Part shown: positions 7,511-14,551 of the stretch, one piece after another
How positions within the stretch are numbered: the stretch's first letter is position 1
Layout of the letters: each line of letters begins with the position of its first letter
Assembly (NCBI GenBank): GCA_945952425.1
Contig: CAMFIX010000009.1
Span: 1 to 23,032 of the forward strand
Length of the DNA stretch: 23,032 nucleotides
From: an uncultured Pseudorhodobacter sp.
GTDB taxonomy: Bacteria > Pseudomonadota > Alphaproteobacteria > Rhodobacterales > Rhodobacteraceae
Direction: 5' to 3'
Program-made: the position numbers and the translations under genes
The notes under the pieces: generated by a model
Database searches by the model: none
Seen by the model: the letters and a program-made list of their open reading frames with translations, nothing else
What the model was told of the DNA's origin: nothing

Positions 7511-8252
7511 GTCTCTGTCCTCCCTGCTTCCGCCTTCGCACAGGACGGGTCAGCCGTGAAGCGCCGGGATTTCACCTTCGCGGCATTCTGCCCTCTTGCA
7601 CGAGGTATGATTTCGGAAGGAAGCGCAGGATAGGACGGCTCAAACTCCTCATGGTATTCGGACCCGTCAGGTAGGATCATCCCTGGTGGAGGTCGACCAC
7701 CGTCAGCATGCCATCGGTGTCGAGTTTCAGGGCGCTGCGCCAGAGAAACGTCTTGAAGACATGTGAGATCACCTTGCCCCCGCTGGTCTCCTCGGTCTCG
7801 GTCAGGAACCTGGCTCATTCCAGGGGCGGCAAGACGCCGTTGAAGAGGGCCCCGATGGCGCGCTAGCCGTCTGTATCCAAACCCGGGTCTACGCCGTAGA
7901 CGGCAGCGAAGAGGTCCAGCTCCAAGGCTTTTCCGAGACAGATCTAGTTCATTACCCTGCTCGGAGCCTCGCTCTGGACGCTCAAAAACGAACGCAGCGG
8001 AAGCAGCCTTGCTTGCGACCGATCCCAAGCCAGAGGCCGCAGGACCGTCCTTTCTGGCCTTGGCAAAGAGAGACATGACGGCAGGAAGACGCTGAAAGAG
8101 GCTGCGCTCGGGCGAGACCGCTACCGTCGAAGCCACCAGCGGTGCGCCGAAACAAGCCCATCCGAAGTTTTTCGTCAAGTTGGGGTGACCCGGCCGGCTG
8201 CCGCTTGCGTTGCCATCCATAGCCCCTCAAAGTCTGGGGGATGGAGGTCATG
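7511..8252. other. Gene-poor stretch with a pseudogene and a duplicated upstream region
   Basis: Between the PAP2 gene and the second sterol-desaturase-like gene no intact gene is convincing. 7511-7676 holds the PAP2 leader and a short unexplained region. 7677-7928 is a pseudogene. 7929-8170 shows open frames on the minus strand without recognisable family or ribosome site. 8171-8252 is a copy of a region found again at 18775-18857. Confidence 0.55.
7677..7928 (-). pseudogene. Pseudogene: C-terminal fragment of a paralogue of the 20159-20880 gene
   Basis: On the minus strand this segment aligns without gaps, at a constant offset of 12476 over at least 210 bases, with the 3' part of the gene at 20159-20880. 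It encodes ISHVFKT-LWRSALKLDTD and then its own short tail ending in TGA at 7677-7679. Two in-frame nonsense codons replace conserved tryptophans of the other copy: TGA at 7815-7817 (the Trp of EWAGF) and TAG at 7863-7865 (the Trp of WRAIGAF). The N-terminal two-thirds are missing; similarity fades near 7928. The parent family is not recognised. Confidence 0.85.
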
Positions 8253-8310
8253 ATGACAGCTTTCATTCTGGCTTACGAACCGATCTTGAGGATGGCTGCG
8301 TTTCTCGGAG
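8171..8310 (+). repeat. Duplicated segment, copy A (sterol-desaturase leader and first codons)
   Basis: The exact blocks TTCGTCAAGTT (8171-8181) and TGACAGCTTTC (8254-8264) recur at 18775-18785 and 18858-18868 with the same 83-base distance, with GCTTGCG matching between them. Similarity continues into the coding region, MTAFILAYEPILRMAAFLGVL here against VTAFLLDHGLAIRMADFAGVL there. Confidence 0.7.
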
Positions 8311-9056
8311 TGCTCGCCGTCATGATGGTCTGGGAGCTGGCCTCCCCGCTGCGGCGGCAAGAGGTGCCGAGAGTGATCCGCTGGACGAACAACCTTGGCC
8401 TCGTGGTGGTCGACACCACGATCTTGCGGCTGGCCTTTCCCATGCTGGCCGTGGGGTTGGCCACGCAGGTTCAGGGCGGAGGGCTCTTCGGCCTCCTGGC
8501 CCCGCCCGGTTGGGTGGCGGTGCCCCTGGGCCTTCTGCTTCTGGACCTTGCGATCTATCTTCAGCACCGGTTCTTCCATGCCGTGCCCTGGCTTTGGCGC
8601 CTGCACCGCATGCATCACGCCGACCCCGATTTCGACACGACGACCGCGCTGCGCTTTCATCCGGTCGAGATCGCTTTGTCGATGGCAATCAAGCTGGCCA
8701 TCGTCGCCCTCCTCGGCTTGCCGCCGATCACAGTCCTGGTTTTCGAGGTCGTCCTGAACGCAACCGCGCTCTTCAACCACGGCAACGTCGCGCTGCCCGG
8801 CTGGCTGGAGCCCTTGGCGCGGCGCATGATCGTCACGCCCGAGATGCACCGCATCCACCACTCGACCGACCCGGTCGAGACCAATTCGAATTACGGCTTC
8901 AACCTGCCTTGGTGGGATCGGCTCTTCGGCACCTACCGCGCGGCGCCCCGGCTTGGGGCCCGGATGGTGACCGGGTTGACCGAGTTCCGCAGCCCGCGCG
9001 ACCAATGGATCGACCGGCTGATCCTGCAGCCCTTACGCGGCAAGGGGCGGGCATAG
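8253..9056 (+). CDS. Sterol desaturase / fatty acid hydroxylase superfamily protein (second copy)
   Basis: A 267-residue membrane di-iron hydroxylase-like protein. Histidine clusters: HRFFH (H105, H109), HRMHH (H118, H121, H122) and HRIHH (H199, H202, H203), with further RFHPVE (H136) and NHGN (H176). Hydrophobic helices lie at about 2-28, 47-70, 88-104 and 146-172. ATG 8253 is preferred because GGAGG (8243-8247) sits 5 bases upstream; ATG 8241 and 8250 are badly spaced. The C-terminus WWDRLFGTYR is typical of the bacterial branch. It is only distantly similar to the protein at 471. Substrate unknown. The gene ends 23 bases before the convergent bufferin operon. Its 5' end has a degraded duplicate near 18857. 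Confidence 0.88.
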   Translation: MTAFILAYEPILRMAAFLGVLAVMMVWELASPLRRQEVPRVIRWTNNLGLVVVDTTILRLAFPMLAVGLATQVQGGGLFGLLAPPGWVAVPLGLLLLDLAIYLQHRFFHAVPWLWRLHRMHHADPDFDTTTALRFHPVEIALSMAIKLAIVALLGLPPITVLVFEVVLNATALFNHGNVALPGWLEPLARRMIVTPEMHRIHHSTDPVETNSNYGFNLPWWDRLFGTYRAAPRLGARMVTGLTEFRSPRDQWIDRLILQPLRGKGRA

Positions 9057-9079
9057 CGGACGTCCCGCCAGCCGTTGCG

Positions 9080-9574
9080 TCAACCTTGGGTCAGACGGCT
9101 GGACATCAACCGATCGAGCGAGAGGGCTCCCGGCCCGACGGCCGCGATGCCAAGCGCCAGTGCGGCCCAGTAGAGGTGGAAGTTCTGCCAGCCCTCGGGT
9201 TGCACGAGTTGGATGACGGCAGTCATGGCCAAGAGGCCAAGCGCTGCAAATCGCGTCCCAAGGCCGAGGATCAGCAGGATCGGCAGGGTGATCTCGCCCA
9301 TGGCGGTCAGCGTGGCGGTCAGGGCGGGGAAGGGGATCGGATAGTCTTGGCCCAAGATATGCAGCCTGAAGAGGTCCGAGAACAGATAGTTGGTCGAGTC
9401 CGAGACATGGAACCAGCCGTCCCACCGGGTCAGGCCCGAGCGGAAGAAGGGCAGGGCCAAGGCGATGCGCATGACGGGCGGGGCCAGCGCGGTCGCGGCC
9501 GTGGCGACGAGGTCCATAAGGCCCCGGACAAGGCCGGGCCATCCCGCTGCGGGAGGGGAAAGGTCAATGGGCAT
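9080..9574 (-). CDS. bufD: DoxX-family membrane protein of the bufferin operon (BufD)
   Basis: A 164-residue DoxX protein with four membrane helices. The family core is visible: VMRIALALPFFRSGLTRWDGWF at about 36-57, ITLPILLILGLGTRFAALGLLAMT at about 94-117, and FHLYWAALALGIAAVGPGALSLDRL near the end. DoxX proteins are the usual last gene of operons with DUF2282, DUF692 and DUF2063 genes, where they are thought to take part in redox or membrane steps; the exact role is not settled. ATG 9574 overlaps the bufC stop by 11 bases, so translation is coupled. The long in-frame extension upstream of 9574 is antisense-type noise and not used. Confidence 0.85.
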   Translation of the reverse strand: MPIDLSPPAAGWPGLVRGLMDLVATAATALAPPVMRIALALPFFRSGLTRWDGWFHVSDSTNYLFSDLFRLHILGQDYPIPFPALTATLTAMGEITLPILLILGLGTRFAALGLLAMTAVIQLVQPEGWQNFHLYWAALALGIAAVGPGALSLDRLMSSRLTQG

Positions 9575-10334
9575 GGGCGGGCTCCTCGTCGGACAGGGCG
9601 ATGACGGCGCGGTTGGCGAACAAAAGCGACAGCGTCCCGGCCATGTCGAAGCCGGGGGTTTCGGCGATGCCGTCGAGGGCGGCAGCCATGACGGGGCGGC
9701 CCCTTTGGAGGGCGCGCAGGAAGGCGGCACCGCCGGGGGCAAGGGCCAAGGCCAAGACCTGCGCATCCGGCCGCAGGAACAGCGTATCCTCCGACCCGGT
9801 CGGGTCGATGGCGGGGGGCGGGTTGTCGGCAAGGTTGGCTTGCCAGATCCTGCGGGCCGCAAAGCGCGAGGTCACGATGCGCAGACTGGGATGAAGGGTC
9901 AGGCGCAGCTGCCCGAACCGGCCCGGAGCCATGGTCGAGAGGTTGCCCGGAGGTGCCTCGGCGGCGTGATAGGCCTCCAGACGGGCGCGCTCCAGCCGGG
10001 CCACGTCCGCCAGCCACGGCAGATGGGCGACGGGCTCGAAGATGGCAAGGAAGTCGGGGAAGCTTTCGCCATAGTGCAACAGGATCGGCGAGGCGGGCGG
10101 ATCGCGGCGCGCGAAATAGGTGCCCATGACGCGGAAGAACTCCTCTCCGACCAGCCGATGTACCACCGGGTAGGCGGCTTTCAGCGCCTGGACCAGACCC
10201 ACCACCACGTTATTGCGATAGACCGCGAAGCGGCGGTCCGAGGGCAGGCCGTCGGGGCCGGTCAGCCCCTCTGGCACGGGAAGGCGGGCGTTCAGCGCGG
10301 CTTGCCCGAAGGTCTTCAGTCGCTCAGACAGCAT
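9564..10334 (-). CDS. bufC: DUF2063 maturation partner of a bufferin (BufC/HvfC type)
   Basis: A 256-residue soluble protein of the DUF2063 family. The N-terminal domain starts MLSERLKTFGQAAL and contains the family hallmark RFAVYRNNVVVGLVQALKAAYPVVHRLVGEEFF at about 34-66 followed by YFARRDPPASP and FPDFLAIFEP. The C-terminal domain carries the substrate-binding fold used to hold the precursor for the DUF692 enzyme. In bufferin clusters BufB and BufC form a complex that modifies the peptide BufA. ATG 10334 overlaps the bufB stop by 11 bases, mirroring the bufC-bufD junction. Family call is strong; complex formation is from known relatives. Confidence 0.88.
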   Translation of the reverse strand: MLSERLKTFGQAALNARLPVPEGLTGPDGLPSDRRFAVYRNNVVVGLVQALKAAYPVVHRLVGEEFFRVMGTYFARRDPPASPILLHYGESFPDFLAIFEPVAHLPWLADVARLERARLEAYHAAEAPPGNLSTMAPGRFGQLRLTLHPSLRIVTSRFAARRIWQANLADNPPPAIDPTGSEDTLFLRPDAQVLALALAPGGAAFLRALQRGRPVMAAALDGIAETPGFDMAGTLSLLFANRAVIALSDEEPAHAH

Positions 10335-11175
10335 GGGCCAGCCCCCGCGCCGCCATGACCGCATCAGCCCGCTGCGCCTCTGCCAGCAGGACGGGCCAGT
10401 CCGGCACCTCGTTGTCCCATTCGATCAGCGTGGGAAGGGGTCCGGTCAGAGAAAGCGCATGGGCATAAAGCTGCCAGACCGGGTCGCTGACGGGGCGGTC
10501 ATGGCTGTCAATCAGCAGGGGACGGCCGGCCTCGTCCGCATCGCGCGCATGGCCTGCAAGGTGGATTTCCTGCACGCGGGCCAAGGGATAGCGGGCGACA
10601 TAGGCATAGGGGTCCCACAGCTGGTTGGTGCAGGTCACCATCACGTTGTTGACGTCCAGAAGCAGGCCGCAGCCGGTGCGGCGGGCCACTTCGGCGATGA
10701 AATCCACCTCGTCCCAGGTGCTTTCCGCAAAGCGCAGGTAGGTCGAGGGGTTCTCCAGAAGCATCTGGCGGCCAAGCGTTTCTTGCACCTGATGGATATG
10801 GGCGCAAACGCGGGCCAGAGTCTCGTCGGTATAGGGCACCGGCAGCAGGTCGTTCAGGAAACCCGCCTCGTGGCTGGACCACGCAAGATGTTCGGAAAAC
10901 ATCCCCGGCCGATAGCGGTCGATCAGCGCCCGGAGGCGGTCGAGGTGGTCGCGGTCCAAGGGGCGCGCCCCGCCGATCGACAGGCCGACGCCATGCAGCG
11001 ACAGGGGATAATCCTGCCGGATCAGCGATAGCCAACGGTGCGGAGGGCCGCCCGCGCCCATGTAATTCTCGGCATGGACCTCGAAGAAGCCGATATCGGG
11101 TTCGGTTTCGAAAATGGCTGCAAGATGGCTGGGCTTCAGGCCGACGCCGCTGCGCGCCGGAAGGGACTGGGTCAT
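10324..11175 (-). CDS. bufB: DUF692 (MNIO) multinuclear iron oxygenase that modifies the bufferin (BufB)
   Basis: A 283-residue TIM-barrel enzyme of the DUF692 family. Iron-binding motifs are seen in order: FFEVHAENYMG at about 27-37, LSLHGVGLSIGG at about 54-65, FSEHLAW, LLENPSTYL, LLDVNNVMV and VQEIHLAGHA, with a late IEWDNEVP. Such enzymes oxidise cysteines of a small precursor to oxazolone- or thiooxazole-type groups, which then bind copper. The likely substrate is the four-cysteine peptide encoded just upstream. ATG 11175 has CGGAGAG 6 bases upstream. A GC-rich hairpin separates it from bufA. Catalytic chemistry is taken from the family, not seen. Confidence 0.92.
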   Translation of the reverse strand: MTQSLPARSGVGLKPSHLAAIFETEPDIGFFEVHAENYMGAGGPPHRWLSLIRQDYPLSLHGVGLSIGGARPLDRDHLDRLRALIDRYRPGMFSEHLAWSSHEAGFLNDLLPVPYTDETLARVCAHIHQVQETLGRQMLLENPSTYLRFAESTWDEVDFIAEVARRTGCGLLLDVNNVMVTCTNQLWDPYAYVARYPLARVQEIHLAGHARDADEAGRPLLIDSHDRPVSDPVWQLYAHALSLTGPLPTLIEWDNEVPDWPVLLAEAQRADAVMAARGLAHAV

Positions 11176-11194
11176 GGCGCTCTCCGGGTGGATG

Positions 11195-11215
11195 GGGGCG
11201 GCACAGGGCCGCCCC
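11195..11215 (-). promoter_or_regulatory. Intercistronic hairpin between bufA and bufB
   Basis: Perfect 8-base arms GGGGCGGC and GCCGCCCC around a 5-base loop lie in the 47 bases between the bufA stop and the bufB start. With no T-run it is unlikely to be a full terminator. It could protect the bufA message 3' end or slow transcription, so that substrate is made in excess over the enzymes. Confidence 0.55.
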
Positions 11216-11222
11216 GGTCGCT

Positions 11223-11555
11223 TTACATCGCCGTCAGCATGCCGTGGCCGTTCGGCGTCTTGATGCCCTCGCAGGTCCCCGTCGGCACCAGCTTGAAGGC
11301 GGCGCCGTCGTAGTCCTTGGTCGAGGTGCCCGCGCAGCTGGTGCCCGGCCCGGCGGCGCAGTCGTTCTGCCCGGCAAGCGCGACGCCGAAGCACATCTCC
11401 ATCTTGCCACCGGCCATCATGGTCTTGGTCTCTTCCTGCTTGGCCATCATCTGCTCTTCGGTCATCTTCATGCCATCCGCATGGGCCGCGCCCGAGGCCA
11501 CGAGACTGGCGGTGAAGGCGGTGGCGACGAGGGCGTGAAGGGTCTGGCTCTGCAT
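11223..11555 (-). CDS. bufA: Bufferin precursor peptide, DUF2282 family (BufA)
   Basis: A 110-residue exported precursor. A signal peptide covers about 1-25 (core LVATAFTASLVASGAAHA). The mature part has a Met/Glu-rich linker, then four cysteines, Cys55, Cys66, Cys74 and Cys95, in the DUF2282 pattern EMCFGVALAGQNDC, then TSCAG and LVPTGTCEG. In known bufferins the central cysteines are oxidatively modified by BufB/BufC and the product binds copper in the periplasm. ATG 11555 is preferred over 11567: GGAG lies 6 bases before 11555. It is the first gene of the operon bufA-bufB-bufC-bufD and is preceded by an ECF-type promoter. Confidence 0.9.
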   Translation of the reverse strand: MQSQTLHALVATAFTASLVASGAAHADGMKMTEEQMMAKQEETKTMMAGGKMEMCFGVALAGQNDCAAGPGTSCAGTSTKDYDGAAFKLVPTGTCEGIKTPNGHGMLTAM

Positions 11556-11617
11556 GGGGTTCTCCATCTGTCGGACTGGCGGGGGACGGGCCTCCCGCGA
11601 CGGCGCCTCATGGGCCG

Positions 11618-12157
11618 TCATGAGGAAAGACGTCGCCGACGCTCGGACGTTACGGCGCGGCGCTTCACGGCTGCGTGAGCGCCTCCCATCGCAAAGCCCG
11701 TACCAAGGCCCGAGGCGAAGGGATGCTGGCTCGCTCCGCGCCGCAAGAGGATCAGCGAGATCACAAGCCCCGGCCCCGCAACCGCCGCATTCAGCGCCAA
11801 GGCATGCAGGAACTCGGTCAGCGTCATTGCATCTGCACCCCAGGGCCAGATCGCAAAGGTCACGAGGCTCGCGACCACCACAAGCACGACCTCGGCCAGC
11901 TCGCCCTTGGTCGGCGAGGTAAGGCGCAGCGCAAAGCCGGCGTCGACAAGGGCAATGATGGCCCCCGGGACCCAAGCCGGCGCCATCAGCGCACGCCCCG
12001 CCCAGGTGCGGCAGACATTACCCAGGATCAGCCGCGGCAGGATCAGGCCCAAGGCCAGCGTCAGGCCCATGGGGACCCAAGGATTGGCGGGCCAGACCGG
12101 GCGCCGGGGTCGGCGATCGCGGCTCAGATTGTCGATGAGGTCTTAGGTGCGGCGCAT
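11618..12157 (-). pseudogene. Decayed NrsF-like (DUF1109) membrane anti-sigma gene
   Basis: An open frame (150 residues from ATG 12070) encodes at least four membrane helices, with LLRRGAS near the end of the helical region, as in DUF1109/NrsF proteins. The true beginning seems to lie upstream: ATG 12157 has a strong GGGAGGGAGA site and continues in the same frame as MRRT-stop-DLIDNLSRDRRPRRP, matching the DUF1109 start (DLI..L..D..P.RP) but interrupted by TAA at 12143-12145 (codon 5). The C-terminus lacks the last two helices of a normal, about 210-residue protein and ends in Arg-rich sequence containing the bufA promoter. NrsF inhibits SigF-type ECF factors. Reinitiation at 12070 could still yield a shortened protein. 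Family call is moderate. Confidence 0.6.
11627..11653 (-). promoter_or_regulatory. ECF-type promoter of bufABCD (GTAAC-N17-GTCTT)
   Basis: Minus strand GTAAC at 11653-11649 and GTCTT at 11631-11627 are 17 bases apart. The identical boxes and spacing occur before the CcdA-like gene and the anti-sigma gene. The predicted start lies near 11620, about 65 bases before bufA. The boxes fall inside the last codons of the NrsF-like remnant. Confidence 0.75.
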
Positions 12158-12234
12158 CGGCTCTCCCTCCCGCGCGCGGGTGTGGCACCCCCGCCCCGCA
12201 AGTCTACACGTTCACGTGAGGCTGCAGCTTGGCT

Positions 12235-12261
12235 GTAACGACGGCACCGCGCGAGCGTCTT
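12235..12261 (+). promoter_or_regulatory. ECF-type promoter of the CcdA-thioredoxin operon (GTAAC-N17-GTCTT)
   Basis: GTAAC at 12235-12239 and GTCTT at 12257-12261, spacing 17, as before bufA and the anti-sigma gene. Predicted start near 12268, about 24 bases before the GTG start, leaving just enough room for the GGAG ribosome site at 12283-12286. Confidence 0.75.
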
Positions 12262-12291
12262 ATCCTTGACACCAAGCCGAATGGAGCGCCT

Positions 12292-13005
12292 GTGACCCTG
12301 TTGATCGCTTATCTTGCCGGGCTTCTGACGCTGATCAATCCTTGCGTCCTGCCGATCCTGCCCATCGTTCTGGCTTCGTCGCTGCACCGCGACCGGAGGG
12401 CGCCCCTGGCCCTGGCGCTGGGGATGAGCGGATCCTTCGTCGCCTTGGGGATCGGCGTTGCGGCACTGGGACCGGCGCTTGGACTGACCACCGACAAGGT
12501 CAGCGCGGCAGCGGCGCTGATGATGGTGGCCTTCGGGCTGGTCATGGTCTTTCCGGTCCTGAGCGACATCTTCACGCGAGCGACCGCGCGCTTTGCCGCC
12601 CGGGCCGATGCCTCGGTCGATGCGGCCCAGGCGGGGGGCCTTGGCGGGCAGGTCCTTGGCGGCGCCCTGCTGGGCGCGGTCTGGAGCCCCTGCGTCGGCC
12701 CCACCCTCGGCGCGGCCATAGGTCTGGCCTCGGGCGGGAAAAGCCTTGGGTTGGCGGCGCTGATCATGCTGGCCTTTGCCTTGGGGGTTTCCACCCTGAT
12801 CCTCGCGCTGGCCTATGGCGCCCGCAGCAGCGTCAAACGGCTCATGCCGCATCTGCGCCGCACGGCTGAGGCCTCGAAGCCCGCGCTCGGCGCCGTGTTC
12901 CTGATCGTCGGCCTTGGCCTCTACCTCGGCTGGAACCGCCCCATCGAGGCCTGGGCGCTGACCCATCTGCCCGCCTGGCTCGTCGACTTTTCCGTATCCA
13001 TCTGA
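12292..13005 (+). CDS. CcdA/DsbD-family thiol-disulfide membrane transporter
   Basis: A 237-residue membrane protein with six helices. The two redox cysteines lie in the helices NPCVLP (Cys18) and SPCVGP (Cys134), the hallmark of CcdA/DsbD-beta proteins, which carry electrons from cytoplasmic thioredoxin to periplasmic partners. Start GTG 12292 is chosen: GGAG lies 5 bases upstream, and the predicted promoter at 12235-12261 lies inside any longer frame. The thioredoxin-like gene follows 18 bases after the stop, so the two probably form one redox relay. Shared promoter boxes with bufA suggest it serves the copper/bufferin response, for instance by keeping periplasmic cysteines reduced; that link is inference. 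Confidence 0.88.
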   Translation: MTLLIAYLAGLLTLINPCVLPILPIVLASSLHRDRRAPLALALGMSGSFVALGIGVAALGPALGLTTDKVSAAAALMMVAFGLVMVFPVLSDIFTRATARFAARADASVDAAQAGGLGGQVLGGALLGAVWSPCVGPTLGAAIGLASGGKSLGLAALIMLAFALGVSTLILALAYGARSSVKRLMPHLRRTAEASKPALGAVFLIVGLGLYLGWNRPIEAWALTHLPAWLVDFSVSI

Positions 13006-13023
13006 CCCAACAGGAGACCCCGC

Positions 13024-13437
13024 ATGCAACGCCGCACCTTCCTTGCCCTGACCCCTGCCCTGCTGATCCCCCGCATCGCCTTGGCCGCTGACCGGGTATT
13101 CTATGAACCCGGCAATGCAGAAGCCGAGATGAAGGCGGGCAAGGTCGTCTTCCTCGATTTCTGGACCAACTGGTGCAGTACCTGCGCCGCACAGGACCGC
13201 GTGATCGAGAAGCTCCGCGCCGACAACCCCGCCTATGACAAGGCGATCAGTTTCTATACCGTGGATTGGGACAAGTATTCCGAATCCGACCTCGCGACCC
13301 GTCTGCAGATCCCGCGCCGTTCGGTTCTGGTGGCGCTGAAGGGTGAAACCGAGATCGGGCGCGTCGTGGTCGATACCTCCGAGGAGTCGATCAAGGCCCT
13401 GATGGATGCGGCGCTGGCGGCACAGGACAAGGGGTAA
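13024..13437 (+). CDS. Exported thioredoxin-like protein (DsbD C-terminal domain type)
   Basis: A 137-residue protein with an N-terminal export signal (MQRRTFLALTPALL, twin-arginine-like, ending near LAA at 22) and a thioredoxin fold with active site WCSTC (Cys51, Cys54). The core FLDFWTNWCSTC, then DWDKYSESDLATRLQIPRRSVLV (with the cis-proline region replaced by IPRRS) matches the C-terminal domain of DsbD-like reductases. AGGAGA lies 7 bases before ATG 13024. It would receive electrons from the CcdA-like protein and pass them on to periplasmic disulfides. A natural substrate in this locus would be cysteines of BufA, but nothing shows that directly. Confidence 0.88.
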   Translation: MQRRTFLALTPALLIPRIALAADRVFYEPGNAEAEMKAGKVVFLDFWTNWCSTCAAQDRVIEKLRADNPAYDKAISFYTVDWDKYSESDLATRLQIPRRSVLVALKGETEIGRVVVDTSEESIKALMDAALAAQDKG

Positions 13438-13443
13438 AACCCC

Positions 13444-13473
13444 CCGCGCAAGCGCGCGAAGGAACTTGCGCGG
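13444..13473 (+). terminator. Hairpin after the thioredoxin gene
   Basis: Perfect 9-base arms CCGCGCAAG and CTTGCGCGG around a 12-base loop begin 7 bases after the stop codon. There is no T-run, so efficiency is uncertain; it may simply protect the message end. Confidence 0.5.
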
Positions 13474-13519
13474 GCAGAAATGGCCGCTGATCCAATCCGC
13501 CATAAGGGCAGCGCCGGGA

Positions 13520-14253
13520 TCAGGCAACGTCGGCGGTCATCTCCCGTATGGTGATGGCCGCCGTCATGGGTAAGTGCACCACGCCGTTGACATGGGCCGT
13601 CATCGCCGAAAGCACGACCGAGCCCGGCGGCACCGCCGGCAAAAGGTCGGCCAGGACACGCCCGATCCCAGCGCCGCCCTGGAGCGAGGGCGCGAAGATT
13701 GCTCGCGGCGACCCACTGAGCGCCGTGGCCAGCGCGGTCACGAACTTCAGTCGGCCGAAGGAGACCGGCGCATCGCCACACGAAAAAGGCTCCGCGTCAT
13801 CTCGTAGCCGGCTCCGCAGGTCAGGCCATGGCCGAGATAGCCCAAGGCCGCGACGATGAAGGCCAGGGCGATCGGATGCGCCCCGAAATGCCCGGCATCC
13901 GGCCGGGCCATGCCTTCAAGGCCGATCAGCGAGTGGCCAAATCCCCCGCTCAGCACGCCCCCGACAATCCCGGTCAGCGGTCCCAGAAACAGCATCTGCC
14001 CGGGCCGGAACGAGGTCGGCGCCATGACCTGGGGGATGCCCGATGCGCGCGCTTCGAGGCAAAAGCGCCGCGCAAGAAAGGCCTTGGCCAAAAAGCCAAG
14101 CGACACTGCCGCCGAGGTCAGCGCCGGATGGCCGATAAAGAGCCGCCGGAACCGGTTCTGCATCCGCTCTCCACGAACGGCGGAGGCGCCGACCGCCGAG
14201 ACCAGGGACGAGTTCTGGAACTCCTGGGACATGCCGCCAGCCTCGCCGGGCAT
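13520..14253 (-). pseudogene. Decayed ClC-type chloride channel gene
   Basis: Two minus-strand frames together resemble parts of a ClC chloride channel/antiporter. The first (14253-13747) has RRFCLEARASGIPQVMAP, the GSGIP selectivity block, then membrane segments ending TCGAGYEMTRSLF. The second (up to 13520) has RLKFVTALATALSGSPRAIFAPSLQGGAG, the block that in ClC reads G-x-F-x-P with GGIFAPS, and ends EMTADVA before the last helices. A frameshift near 13745-13760 separates them. The stretch between GSGIP and the following helices is far too short, so there is also an internal deletion, and N- and C-terminal parts are missing. It lies directly downstream of the anti-sigma gene and was perhaps once in its operon. 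Confidence 0.75.
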
Positions 14254-14277
14254 CAGGGGGCGGACGGCGCGGGGTGT

Positions 14278-14520
14278 TCAATGGGCCTGGGTCTTGCCGT
14301 CGTCCAGCCGAGCAAGGATGGCCGCCATCGCCGCTTCGTCATCCGGGCTGACAGGCGGGGCAACCGCCGTCAGGCTGCGCGTAATCCGCATCTGGCGCAC
14401 GAAGGCCGCGCAGCCCTTGCACATCGCCAGATGCAGGCGCATCTGCATCGCCTCCCAGAGCGGGAGGTCCTTGTCGATCAAGGCGCTGGAGCGCTCGGAG
14501 ACGTCCTTGCAGCTTAACAT
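14278..14520 (-). CDS. ZAS-domain anti-sigma factor (zf-HC2)
   Basis: An 80-residue protein beginning MLSCKDVSERSSALID. Cys4, His30, Cys34 and Cys37 (HLAMCKGC) form the zinc-binding HxxxCxxC anti-sigma (ZAS) motif. There is no membrane helix, so it is a soluble cytoplasmic anti-sigma factor, of the kind that often releases its sigma factor on thiol oxidation or metal binding. It follows the ECF sigma gene after 88 bases. AGGATCG lies just before ATG 14520. A separate GTAAC-N17-GTCTT promoter precedes it, so the sigma factor would raise the amount of its own inhibitor. Confidence 0.88.
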   Translation of the reverse strand: MLSCKDVSERSSALIDKDLPLWEAMQMRLHLAMCKGCAAFVRQMRITRSLTAVAPPVSPDDEAAMAAILARLDDGKTQAH

Positions 14521-14551
14521 GCCGCGATCCTTTCGCAGGCTTCCCGGCTTG

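Noticed and set aside
7560..7676. Protein-like minus-strand frame MILPDGSEYHEEFEPSYPALPSEI
   Set aside because: Too short, no convincing ribosome site, and not conserved elsewhere in the window.
8210..9604. A 464-codon open frame on the plus strand
   Set aside because: It runs out of frame through the desaturase gene and antisense through bufD; its product is rich in Arg, Gly and Pro with no family pattern, as expected of a GC-rich shadow frame.
12124..13527. A 467-codon open frame on the minus strand
   Set aside because: Antisense to the clear CcdA-like and thioredoxin genes; composition is Gly/Arg/Gln-rich shadow.
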